A stretch of 58,094 nucleotides of DNA from Planctomycetaceae bacterium (GTDB taxonomy: Bacteria; Planctomycetota; Planctomycetia; Pirellulales; Thermoguttaceae), in contig JAJFUI010000085.1 in NCBI GenBank assembly GCA_021372555.1, positions 1 through 58,094 of the forward strand, given 5' to 3'. The position numbers and the translations under genes were made by a program. Of this stretch, positions 16,768 through 25,586 are shown in pieces (position 1 is the stretch's first letter; the number at the start of each line of letters is the position of its first letter). The notes under the pieces were generated by a model. It saw only the letters and a list, made by a program, of their open reading frames with translations, was not told the DNA's origin and ran no database searches.

Positions 16768-18447
16768 ATGAGCGCCTCGTCTCGTCACTCGCTAATCCTC
16801 CCGCGCAGATTTCTCCGCATGTGTCGGCGACGAATGACGCGCCCAAAGGTGGCGGATTCGACCGGTATCGAACTGACCGGCGCGGGGCTGCTGATGCGAA
16901 CGCTGATCTTCCGGCGGCTGCTGCGCCGAAATGTGCTGGCCAACGACGAGCAGCACGTCGGGCTGTTGTTGCCGCCGTCGGCCGCTGCCTTGGTCGCCAA
17001 CGCAGCGTTGGCGCTCGATCGGCGCGTTGCCGTCAACTTGAATTACACGCTCACCCCGGACGTCATCAACGACTGCATCGCGCAATGTGGCGTCCGACAC
17101 GTGCTCACCAGCCGGCGGGTCCTTGAAAAACTCGATCTGAAGCTCAGTGCCGAGATGGTCTTCCTGGAAGACTTCAAGGACAAGGCGACGCGGCGGGACA
17201 AGCTCGCGGCGGCGGCCATGGCCTGGCTTACGCCGGTCCGCTGCCTGGAACGCCGGCTGAAACTCACTCGCGTGAGCGACGACGACCTGCTGACCATTAT
17301 CTTCACGTCCGGCTCAACGGGCCGGCCCAAGGGAGTGATGCTTACGCATGGAAACGTCGGCTCGAACGTGGACGCCGTGAACCAGGTGGTGCGGCTCGCC
17401 GATGAGGACGTGCTGTTGGGCATCCTGCCGGTGTTCCATTCGTTCGGTTACACGACCACCATGTGGACGGTGCTGGCGCTGCCGCCGATGGGCATTTATC
17501 ATTACAGCCCGCTCGAGGCCCGAGAGGTCGGCAAACTCTGCCAGCGGCACGGCGCGACGATCATGATCGCCACGCCGACGTTCGTTCGCTCGTACCTGCG
17601 ACGGTGCGAGCCCGAGGAGCTGCGCGCACTCGATGTGGTATTCACCGGCGCGGAGAAGCTTTCGAGCGAACTGGCCGAGGCGTTCCAACAGCGATTCGGC
17701 GTCCGGCCGGTTGAAGGCTACGGGACCACCGAGCTCTCGCCGGTGGTGGCGGCCAACATGCCGCCCAGCCGGGCGACCAGCAAGGAGCATGAGGGTGTCA
17801 AAGAAGGGACCGTCGGCCGAACGCTGCCTGGCATTACTGCGAAGGTGGTCGATCTCGACACGGGCGAGGACCTCGGCGCGAACCGCTCCGGCATGTTGCT
17901 CGTCAAGGGGCCCAACGTGATGAAGGGCTACTACGCGCAGCCGGAACTCACCGCGCAGGTGTTTCACGACGAGCCTGCGGGAAAAGAAGCGTTGCGCGAA
18001 GCAGCCGGCAGCCCGCCCAGGGAAAAGGCGGCGGCCCCCTTTTCTCGTTGGTACGTGACCGGCGACGTGGCGGAAATCGACGTCGATGGATTCATCAAGA
18101 TCACCGGGCGAATCAGCCGCTTCTCGAAGCTGGCCGGCGAGATGGTCCCGCACATCCGCGTCGAGGAGGCGATCGCTGCCGTGTTGCGGCTCGATGAGGA
18201 CGACCTGAAGGTGGCCGTTACGTCCGTGCCTGATCCCAAAAAAGGGGAACGGCTCATCGTCCTCTACACAGAGATGGCCAGGAGTCCGGAAGAAATATGC
18301 CGGGCATTGGCGGCCGGCGGACTCCCGCCGCTCTGGATTCCTTCCCCAGATAGCTTCCGCCGGGTTGCCGCGCTGCCCCTGCTTGGCACGGGCAAGCTTG
18401 ACTTGAAGCGCGTCAAGGAAGTGGCCCTGGCGGAGTTCGCGCGGTAG
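16768..18447 (+). CDS. Acyl-ACP/CoA synthetase, AMP-forming (Aas C-terminal half)
   Basis: 559 residues of the ANL superfamily. Motifs: P-loop TIIFTSGSTGRPKG, VEGYGTTELSP, the hinge TGDVAEIDVDGFIKITGR and a C-terminal catalytic Lys in LGTGKLDLKRVKE. It resembles the ligase half of acyl-ACP synthetase/2-acylglycerophosphoethanolamine acyltransferase (Aas): it activates fatty acids for the PlsC domain encoded just upstream. The first ~25 residues (RMCRRRMTRPKVADSTG) look like the linker that joins PlsC and ligase in single-chain homologues, so the genes look like a split fusion. An in-frame stop at 16759 prevents a longer start; ATGs at 16768, 16819 and 16834 are all possible. Confidence 0.93.
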   Translation: MSASSRHSLILPRRFLRMCRRRMTRPKVADSTGIELTGAGLLMRTLIFRRLLRRNVLANDEQHVGLLLPPSAAALVANAALALDRRVAVNLNYTLTPDVINDCIAQCGVRHVLTSRRVLEKLDLKLSAEMVFLEDFKDKATRRDKLAAAAMAWLTPVRCLERRLKLTRVSDDDLLTIIFTSGSTGRPKGVMLTHGNVGSNVDAVNQVVRLADEDVLLGILPVFHSFGYTTTMWTVLALPPMGIYHYSPLEAREVGKLCQRHGATIMIATPTFVRSYLRRCEPEELRALDVVFTGAEKLSSELAEAFQQRFGVRPVEGYGTTELSPVVAANMPPSRATSKEHEGVKEGTVGRTLPGITAKVVDLDTGEDLGANRSGMLLVKGPNVMKGYYAQPELTAQVFHDEPAGKEALREAAGSPPREKAAAPFSRWYVTGDVAEIDVDGFIKITGRISRFSKLAGEMVPHIRVEEAIAAVLRLDEDDLKVAVTSVPDPKKGERLIVLYTEMARSPEEICRALAAGGLPPLWIPSPDSFRRVAALPLLGTGKLDLKRVKEVALAEFAR

Positions 18448-18513
18448 CGCAACACGCCACCGCTTGGATGAGCCAGGCAACCAGCGACAAATGCTAGTCG
18501 CAACGCCGCACTG

Positions 18514-21249
18514 CTACCGATCGACCTCGTCGGGAATGCTCGGCGCTTCCACAACGCAGACCGCGCACGGCGACTTCCGCGCAATGGCCTGGCAATCGAT
18601 GGGCGACGGGCCCGACTCGCTCGCGTCGCTGCCGCGCCGCAGGATCAACAGATCGCAGCCAACCTCCCTGGCCAGCGCGGCTAGTTGATCCGTGGGATCG
18701 CCTGCCGGGAGTTCGCGGACCTCGATCTCGCGATGCAATTGCTCCGCCCGTTTCAGGTCCTGCTGCAACCGATCAGAGCCCGAAGGCGGAACTGACACGG
18801 CCGGAACATGGGCGACCGTCAGCGCTACCTCGGGATCGATCATGGTGATCGCGGCGGCAAACAAATCGCTACTGGATAACGTATCGTCGTGGACCAGAAG
18901 CACATGATCGACGCCAACGCCGGCCGAACGAAGCTCGGCAACGGACCGGGCCTGGCGCTCGCCGATCTTCGGAATGCGGTTGCCACCGGCGATGTCGAAA
19001 TAGAGATCCCGGCTGCGGCTGAGAATGCGGACGGTCAGCGGTGCGGGCTCGCCACCGTGGATGTCGATCCAATAGAAGGCGATCTGCTCCATCTGGGCGT
19101 CGGCCGTGTGAATGTTCGACGCGCCCAGCACCAACTCTTGAACTTGCAGCTCTCTAGCTGTCTGCACAATAGCGAACAGTGGGCTGTTGGTGCGCAGGAT
19201 TAGTGGCAGCACGTGTTTGCCGGCCTTTTCCGCCCGCTCGACGACGGCAGTCATCAGTCGGCGGTTGTACTCGTCGAGGTCGGGGCCGCTTTGCGACGAG
19301 TCGCCGCGGCCGGCCACCTGCGCAGTCATCACCGCCATGTCGGTCGTCTCGGGGTCGGTCTCGGCCAAGGCCCGCTCGAGCATGAACAGGTTCTGCGTCG
19401 AACGAATGGCCACCAACTTGCGGTAAGGCTTTTCGAGGCTGAGCAACTGGGGCGTGATCTGCTCGATGCTCCGCTGGTTGAACTGTTCGATGTGCTTGTG
19501 GGCAGCCGCACCACGCCGCCGTTCGTGGAATTGCTCCGAGGCGATAAAGGTCACCAGGAAAATGACCGTGAAAATCGAACCGCCGATCGTCGCCACTTCC
19601 TTGGTCAACGTGTTCAGCACGGCCGCGAACAGCAGGATGAGGAAGATCAGCATCAGGCCGATGGGTACCTCGATGCCGCGGATGCGGATGTTCAGCGGCA
19701 CTTTGTATTCGCGTGGGCTGCGGTCCTTGAATCGCAACACCACCATGGCCATCGTCTTGAAACAAAAGCTCCAGATGATCCCGAACGCGTAGGCTTCGCC
19801 GAGGATATACATGTTTCCGCGGCTCAGCAGGATCACGGCAAGCTGCATTCCCACAATGAGATAGAGCACGCGGTAGGTCGTGCCGAATCGGCGATGCGGC
19901 TTTAGGAACCAGTCGGGCATGACGCCGTCTTCGGCCACGCGGTTCAACACGCCGTTGGAGCCGATGATCGCGGTGTTCACCGCGCCGGAGAGGATCAGGA
20001 AGCCCGCCATCACGACCGCTGCGTTGAGCAATAGCCGAGCCACCGGCGGGCCAATCACGCTCATCGCTAAGCCGCCGATAAGGTTGTCCGAATACAGTTT
20101 CATCCGGACGTCGTTGGGAATCAGCAGCACGGCCAGGAAGGAGACAGCCGTCGTCAGCGCGACGCTGTAGAAGAAAACAATGATCGCCGCCCTCTTGAAG
20201 TTCGGAAGCTTTGGCGACTCGACTTCGCGATAGACTTGGGCGAGCGTCTCCAACCCGCTCATGCCGAGAATCGAGTGCGAAAAGGCGATCAAAAGACCAA
20301 GCAGGCCGACGATGTTGATCCAACTGTCGGGCGCACGGAGCTGTCGGGCCAGGCCGGGCCACAGATCGCGGATGAAGCCGACAGGATTTTCTTGCCGGCC
20401 GGTCGCTTCATTGATCTTTTGCACAGGTCGCAGATGTCCCTGCGCGTCGGTGTAGGTCTTGACCAGCGGTTGACCATCGGGCCCAAGCTTCCAGACTTCC
20501 TGGATGAGGCCGGTGGCCGGGTCTTTGGCCATGACGGTCTCGTATTCGACCTTCGGGGACAAATCGGGCTTCCACGGCACGCGATTGGCCGGTCCCCGCA
20601 CGGCCAAAGTCACAAAGCACCAGCCGAGCAGAATCGCGGCCACGACAGTCGTGATGCCAACGATCTTCAGCGCCTTGCCGCTCGACTCGTGGATGCCCAA
20701 CAGGTTTTGGCGGAAGAAATAAATCGTGATCGCGCAAGCGATCACCATGGAGCCCCAGCGGCGGATGTGCTCGGCCGTAGCCGCATCCACCTGCAGCGCC
20801 GGATTGATCAGAGCCAGGGCCTCCAGGGCCAAGCCCATGACATATTGGCCCGCCGACGCCGCACTGATCGGCCCCGTCAGCGCGTAATCGAACATCAGGG
20901 CCGAGACGGAGAGCTTGGCCAAGAAGCCGCCCATCGCTTCCTTCACGACGCGGTAGACGCCGCCGCGGACGAATAGCGAGCAGCTCTCGATATAGACCGA
21001 GCGGACGGCGTAGCTAAAAAGCATGACCGCCAGAATGAACCAGGGGGCAGCCGGGCCGATCGCACCTTCAACGATGCCGCCGATGTAATACGCGGTGCTG
21101 GCCAAGTCGGCCAAGACGACGGCCGCTGTGCGCCAGTAGGAAATGAAGGTGAACATCACGCTGCTGACGACGATCACCTGGATCGGTCGCCGCACGCGGT
21201 CGCCAAGCCCGGGCGTGGGATTGGAGGAACCGGAAAGACCCGTACTCAT
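18514..21249 (-). CDS. APC-family amino-acid permease with C-terminal USP-like domains
   Basis: About 911 residues from ATG 21249 (MSTGLSGSSNPT), with GGAG five bases upstream; the open frame to 21591 is not conserved-looking. The first ~590 residues hold about 12 hydrophobic helices of the amino acid-polyamine-organocation permease superfamily. A long hydrophilic loop (about 230-310) separates two helices near the middle. From about residue 600 to the end there is a cytosolic region resembling two universal stress protein folds, the last with the line GCDLLILRRGSDASESGP and a closing CAVCVVEAP strand. In related fused transporters the USP part is thought to bind nucleotide and regulate transport. 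Substrate is unknown. The gene is convergent with the synthetase gene upstream of it on the map. Confidence 0.9.
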   Translation of the reverse strand: MSTGLSGSSNPTPGLGDRVRRPIQVIVVSSVMFTFISYWRTAAVVLADLASTAYYIGGIVEGAIGPAAPWFILAVMLFSYAVRSVYIESCSLFVRGGVYRVVKEAMGGFLAKLSVSALMFDYALTGPISAASAGQYVMGLALEALALINPALQVDAATAEHIRRWGSMVIACAITIYFFRQNLLGIHESSGKALKIVGITTVVAAILLGWCFVTLAVRGPANRVPWKPDLSPKVEYETVMAKDPATGLIQEVWKLGPDGQPLVKTYTDAQGHLRPVQKINEATGRQENPVGFIRDLWPGLARQLRAPDSWINIVGLLGLLIAFSHSILGMSGLETLAQVYREVESPKLPNFKRAAIIVFFYSVALTTAVSFLAVLLIPNDVRMKLYSDNLIGGLAMSVIGPPVARLLLNAAVVMAGFLILSGAVNTAIIGSNGVLNRVAEDGVMPDWFLKPHRRFGTTYRVLYLIVGMQLAVILLSRGNMYILGEAYAFGIIWSFCFKTMAMVVLRFKDRSPREYKVPLNIRIRGIEVPIGLMLIFLILLFAAVLNTLTKEVATIGGSIFTVIFLVTFIASEQFHERRRGAAAHKHIEQFNQRSIEQITPQLLSLEKPYRKLVAIRSTQNLFMLERALAETDPETTDMAVMTAQVAGRGDSSQSGPDLDEYNRRLMTAVVERAEKAGKHVLPLILRTNSPLFAIVQTARELQVQELVLGASNIHTADAQMEQIAFYWIDIHGGEPAPLTVRILSRSRDLYFDIAGGNRIPKIGERQARSVAELRSAGVGVDHVLLVHDDTLSSSDLFAAAITMIDPEVALTVAHVPAVSVPPSGSDRLQQDLKRAEQLHREIEVRELPAGDPTDQLAALAREVGCDLLILRRGSDASESGPSPIDCQAIARKSPCAVCVVEAPSIPDEVDR

Positions 21250-21692
21250 ACGATCTCCGAGAACCAGACCTTGGAGCCGACGGCCGCGAGGAATCATTCT
21301 CCCTGGACGGGGAGTCCACAGATGCGGGCAACTGACGAGGGCTTCATGCGACGTTGCCGCGGCCCTCGCTGCTTGCGGCTCTCCTGAACGGGGATTTCTG
21401 ATGGCCCCCCAAAGCGCGGATCGGGAGAGACGTCGGGCGAAACAGTAGAGGATAGTACCCGGGGGGCCCGTAGTCAATGGGCCAGGCGAGCGGCGACGGG
21501 CGGAGCACACGAGACGGCGACGCCGACAAAGTGCACATACGCGATGGCGAACCGAGCCACCCCATCTTGCCACGCTTGACTTTTCGCGCAAATCGGAAAA
21601 CTTGGCTAAACCGCGAAAATCGTCAGGACCGATGTTACGTGATGAGCGTGTAATCTAGGGATGCTGAATCCTTCGACGGGGCGGAAACTATC
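21250..21692. other. Divergent intergenic region
   Basis: About 440 bases between two divergently transcribed genes, which must hold both promoters. I could not assign hexamers with confidence. No RNA gene or repeat was recognised. Confidence 0.4.
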
Positions 21693-23996
21693 ATGATTGC
21701 GAAGAAACTTGCCGCCATTCTAGTGGGCGTTTCCGTCGCCATCGCGACCGAGCTGGCGCTGGCGCAAAGTGAAGCGGAGAACGGAAATCCATCGAAGGGA
21801 TCGTTCCTAGACCGCTTGGATAACTTCGGAAAGAAGGTCTTCAACGGCATTCTTCCGCCGCAAAAGAGCAAGAGCAAAACGAAGAACAAGGCCGCCACCG
21901 CGGATGGCGGGTACGCAGACCAAGAGTCGGCGGGCTACGATGGTGCCGATCCCGATGCGAGAGGCTCAGGCCGAGCCGGCAGCGTCTTGGGTCGCAGTGG
22001 CAAACGCCCGTCGGCGGACGCCCGGCAGATGCCCGACACTTTGGATTTGCCGACCGACGAACCGCGATCAGCACGCAATCCAGGCTGGGACAGCGCCGGC
22101 AAGTCGGCTGGCCGTGCGGGGAGCGCCGCTGTGCCTCGCGACGAACTGGGGTTCACCGTGCCGGCGCGACAGGATTCGCCGGCCGAGCCCACACGCGATA
22201 ACACTGTCGATGGGCAAGCTGGTTCGGCCGATGCCGCGAAGCCGGCAGGGCATGCTTTGCACGAGCGCATGGCGGGGTTCCGCCAATCGGCATTCGATTC
22301 GCAAGATCGCTCGCAGACCGACCAGACGCCGCTCAATGAGCCGAAGGAAATGGGACTGGCCGGCAACGACACCGGAAGCGGCATGGTCGTCGCTCGGCGA
22401 GGCACGACTGACCCTCGCGTCGGCGAGGCCGTCACAGGCGCGCCGTCGCCCGGACCGGCAGGCTTGGCGTCCGGCGATAGGCGTCGCTCGGACGAGACAC
22501 CGCCGGTTGCGAAGACGCCCGAGGCGTTCAAGCCTGAGACGCGCGACGGCATGCTTATCAATCGCAATAGCCCCACTCTGAGCGTGGCCACCGTCGGGCC
22601 GCGGACGATCACCGTGGGACGCGAGTCGAGCTACGAAGTCAGCATTACGAATTCCGCCGACGTTTCTGCCGAGGGCGTGATTGTCTTCGTCGCGCTGCCG
22701 CAGTGGGCCGAGGTGACCGGCGCTGGCGCAAGCACAGGCACGGCCGAACTCGCCGGGCCCGGTGAGCCGCCGGGAACGATCCAGTGGAAAGTCGGGCTCC
22801 TGAACGGCCACGGTTGTGAGCGTCTAAATCTGAAGATTGTTCCGCGTCAAAACCGCTCCTTCGATCTCGGCGTTCGCTTCACCTACAGACCATCGGCCTC
22901 GCAGGCGTCGATTGAGGTGCAGGAACCGAAGCTATTGCTGCAATTGGAGGGTCCCCGTGAGGTGCTTTATGGCAAGAAGCAGCTTTTTCATCTGAGGTTG
23001 GCAAATACCGGCAATGGCAGCGCGGAAAACGTCGTGTTGACGCTCATGCCAATCGGAACGGGCGCCAACGTGCCGGCCTCGCACCGAGCGGGACTGCTCG
23101 GCGCCGGGCAGGAAAAGATTCTCGACGTGGAGCTAACGGCAAGGCAGACAGGTAATCTCACCATCCAGGTCAGCGCCCACGGCGATGGCGGCGCTCAGGC
23201 CGAATTGTCCGAGAAGGTGCTGGTCCGTCGCGCGAGCCTCAAGGTTGCGTTGGACGGTCCAAAAAGCCACTTTGTCGGCGCAGCGGCCAGCTACACGGTA
23301 ACGATCCGCAACCCCGGCAATGCCCCAGCGACGGGCATCAATCTGGCCTTGAATCTTCCGAACGGCGCCCGCTACATCTCGGGCGTCGAGGGAGCTCACC
23401 AGCGAAGCGCGGGCGGACGGGTCGAGTGGACCGTCGAAAACCTCGGCCCTGGGGTGGAACAAAGCTTCACGCTGAAGTGCGCGATGGGCCTCGCTGGCGA
23501 AGGACAATTCCGTCTCGACGCCGCGGCCGCCGACGACCTCGCAGACTCCGCGGAAATGCAGGTGCGGATCCAGTCCGTCGCCAACTTGACGATGGAGGTG
23601 AAAGACCCCTCCGGACCAATGCCGATCGGCGAGGAGGCCGCCTACGAAATTCACGTTCGCAACCGTGGAACGCGAGAGGCGCAGGGCATCGAGGTCTTCG
23701 CCTACTTCTCGCGCGGCATCGAGCCCACGGGCGCCGACGGCGGCGCCAATCGACTGGGGCCGGGCCAGGTGGTCTTCCAGCCGATTCCCTCGTTGGCCCC
23801 GGGCGCGGAGGTGGTCTTGAAGGTCCGGGCAAAGGCCGACGTGGCCGGCAATCACATCTTCCGCGCGGAGGCGCACTGCAAGCCGCTCGGCGCGAGGTTG
23901 ATCCGCGAAGCGACGAACCTTTACTACGGCGATGCGCCCGCAGTACAGGAAGCGTCGCGCGGTTCATCGGCTCAACCACGGTCGCAGGCGAAATAG
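21693..23996 (+). CDS. Secreted protein with tandem DUF11/CARDB-like domains
   Basis: 767 residues. A signal peptide spans about residues 1-25 (LAAILVGVSVAIATELALAQ). Residues 30-280 are low-complexity, charged and Pro/Ala/Gly-rich. Residues about 290-750 hold four or so Ig-like modules of about 100 residues with the recurrent pattern SYEVSITNSAD / SYTVTIRNPGNAPATG / AAYEIHVRNRGTREAQG, typical of DUF11 and CARDB beta-sandwiches found in surface and periplasmic proteins. It is probably an envelope or exported structural protein. ATG 21693 follows GGGGCGGAAAC. It is divergent from the permease gene and convergent with the oxidoreductase gene. Confidence 0.85.
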   Translation: MIAKKLAAILVGVSVAIATELALAQSEAENGNPSKGSFLDRLDNFGKKVFNGILPPQKSKSKTKNKAATADGGYADQESAGYDGADPDARGSGRAGSVLGRSGKRPSADARQMPDTLDLPTDEPRSARNPGWDSAGKSAGRAGSAAVPRDELGFTVPARQDSPAEPTRDNTVDGQAGSADAAKPAGHALHERMAGFRQSAFDSQDRSQTDQTPLNEPKEMGLAGNDTGSGMVVARRGTTDPRVGEAVTGAPSPGPAGLASGDRRRSDETPPVAKTPEAFKPETRDGMLINRNSPTLSVATVGPRTITVGRESSYEVSITNSADVSAEGVIVFVALPQWAEVTGAGASTGTAELAGPGEPPGTIQWKVGLLNGHGCERLNLKIVPRQNRSFDLGVRFTYRPSASQASIEVQEPKLLLQLEGPREVLYGKKQLFHLRLANTGNGSAENVVLTLMPIGTGANVPASHRAGLLGAGQEKILDVELTARQTGNLTIQVSAHGDGGAQAELSEKVLVRRASLKVALDGPKSHFVGAAASYTVTIRNPGNAPATGINLALNLPNGARYISGVEGAHQRSAGGRVEWTVENLGPGVEQSFTLKCAMGLAGEGQFRLDAAAADDLADSAEMQVRIQSVANLTMEVKDPSGPMPIGEEAAYEIHVRNRGTREAQGIEVFAYFSRGIEPTGADGGANRLGPGQVVFQPIPSLAPGAEVVLKVRAKADVAGNHIFRAEAHCKPLGARLIREATNLYYGDAPAVQEASRGSSAQPRSQAK

Positions 23997-24101
23997 GCGA
24001 TGCCTCTCGGCTTTCAGCGCAGCCCGCGCTGGGCCGATCAGTCGAACACGCACTTCGGTGTGCGCGTCGTGTCGGCGTTCGACCGCCGGGCTCTGACAGG
24101 C

Positions 24102-25394
24102 TTACGCCGGGTCCGGAAGCTCGTAGCCCTTGCGGCGAGGACGGTTGACGTACCGGTTGGCCTCGTCATCGCCGACGAATTGCTCCTTCACCGGGTCCCA
24201 TTGCAGCTTGCGGCCAAGCTGGCGGGTGATGTTTAGCAGATGGCAAACGGTGACCGAGCGATGGCCGATCTCAGCCGTCGCAACCGGCTGCTCGCGGCTG
24301 CGGATGCAGTCGAGCCAGTTCTGTAGGTGCCACTTGGCTTGCCACAGCGCGGTGCTGTCGGCCCACTTCTTCTCTTCTTCCGCCTCGTTGACCTTCTTGA
24401 GCAGTTCGACGGCGATGTCCTTCGGATTCGAGGCAAACTTGTTGCGATTGATCTCCAGTTTTCCGTTTTCGCCGATGAAAATGGCGCCGCCCATCGGGGC
24501 CTTCGCTTGAACGAAACGGACCGGGATGCCGCTTGCATAGCGCATTTCGACTGCGCCGCTCGGCGTGGGCAAGGGGAACATCTCGACGGGGCCAGTGTCG
24601 TCGGTGCCCAGCGCCCATTGAATCTGGTCGATGCCGTGGGCGCCCCAGTTGGTCACTTCGCCGCCCGAGAAGTCCCGCCACTGCATCCAGCCCTGGTAGC
24701 CCCAGCCGTGGTTGTATTCACGCCAAGCGGCTTGATTCAGCCATACATCCCAATCGAAGCCTGCGGGAACGGGCTCCTTCGGGAAGGGCTGAGCCGGCGA
24801 GTCCTTGGGACCCGGATAGTTGACGGCCCGCACTTCCTTAATCTGACCCAAGCCGCCGGTGCGAATCAACTCGCAGGCGATGCGGTTCAACGTCATTGAC
24901 CGCTGCTGGGTGCCGACCTGAAATACCCGATTGTGGCGTTTCACCGCGTCGGCCAGCACACGGCCTTCACCAATGTACAAGGTCAACGGCTTCTCGGCGT
25001 AAATGTCCTTGCCGGCTTGCAGGGCGTGAATGCACGGCAACACGCGTTGAAATTCGCCTGTGCCGACGATGACGGCGTCGATGTCTTTGCGTTCGAGCAG
25101 CTTTCGGTAATCCTGGATGACCGGCCATTTCGCCTTATGCTTGGCGCGATAGGCTTCGGCTCGGGGCAGATTGCAGTCACAGAGAGCGACGATTTCGGCC
25201 GCCTCGGGCAGTTGGTCAAGCAGCAGCGAGGCTCGGCCGCCAACGCCGATTGCGCCGACACGGATTCGCTCGTTCGCCCCTGGTTTGTCGTCCGCCGCCA
25301 AAGCGCTGGCCGGAACAAGGTACGGAACCGCCATTGCGCCGGCCGCTCCGGCCGCGGCGTGCTTGAGCATCTCTCGTCGTGACATGCGAATCAT
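24102..25394 (-). CDS. Gfo/Idh/MocA-family oxidoreductase with Tat signal
   Basis: 430 residues. The N-terminus has a twin-arginine signal (SRREMLKHAAAGAAGAMAVP), so the folded enzyme is exported. The Rossmann start is RIRVGAIGVGGRA, followed by ALCDCNLPRAEA and the EKPLTLYIGEG motif, in which the Lys is the usual catalytic residue of the family. The C-terminal half is the dimerising beta-sheet. These NAD(P)-dependent enzymes oxidise or reduce sugars and inositols; planctomycetes carry many Tat-exported paralogues, likely for polysaccharide sugars. GGAGA lies before ATG 25394; ATG 25385 is an alternative. The exact substrate is unknown. Confidence 0.93.
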   Translation of the reverse strand: MIRMSRREMLKHAAAGAAGAMAVPYLVPASALAADDKPGANERIRVGAIGVGGRASLLLDQLPEAAEIVALCDCNLPRAEAYRAKHKAKWPVIQDYRKLLERKDIDAVIVGTGEFQRVLPCIHALQAGKDIYAEKPLTLYIGEGRVLADAVKRHNRVFQVGTQQRSMTLNRIACELIRTGGLGQIKEVRAVNYPGPKDSPAQPFPKEPVPAGFDWDVWLNQAAWREYNHGWGYQGWMQWRDFSGGEVTNWGAHGIDQIQWALGTDDTGPVEMFPLPTPSGAVEMRYASGIPVRFVQAKAPMGGAIFIGENGKLEINRNKFASNPKDIAVELLKKVNEAEEEKKWADSTALWQAKWHLQNWLDCIRSREQPVATAEIGHRSVTVCHLLNITRQLGRKLQWDPVKEQFVGDDEANRYVNRPRRKGYELPDPA

Positions 25395-25586
25395 CGTCAG
25401 GTCTCCTCGGTGGGATGGTGTGAGGATCGGAGGCAGGACTTGTCAGTTTAGCAGGCGGCAAGAACAGGTCAACACGACACGCCCCATGCGCGGCGCGAGG
25501 GGTGGGGGTTGCTTAATTCCCCGGTCAGGTTAACATCGGGGCTCGTGCCGATTCCGCACTTTTCCGCGCAACCGGAAGGATGTCTC

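Noticed and set aside
17314-18480. Long minus-strand open frame opposite the acyl synthetase gene
   Set aside because: Composition is Arg/Gly-rich without motifs, and the plus-strand gene is clearly the real one.
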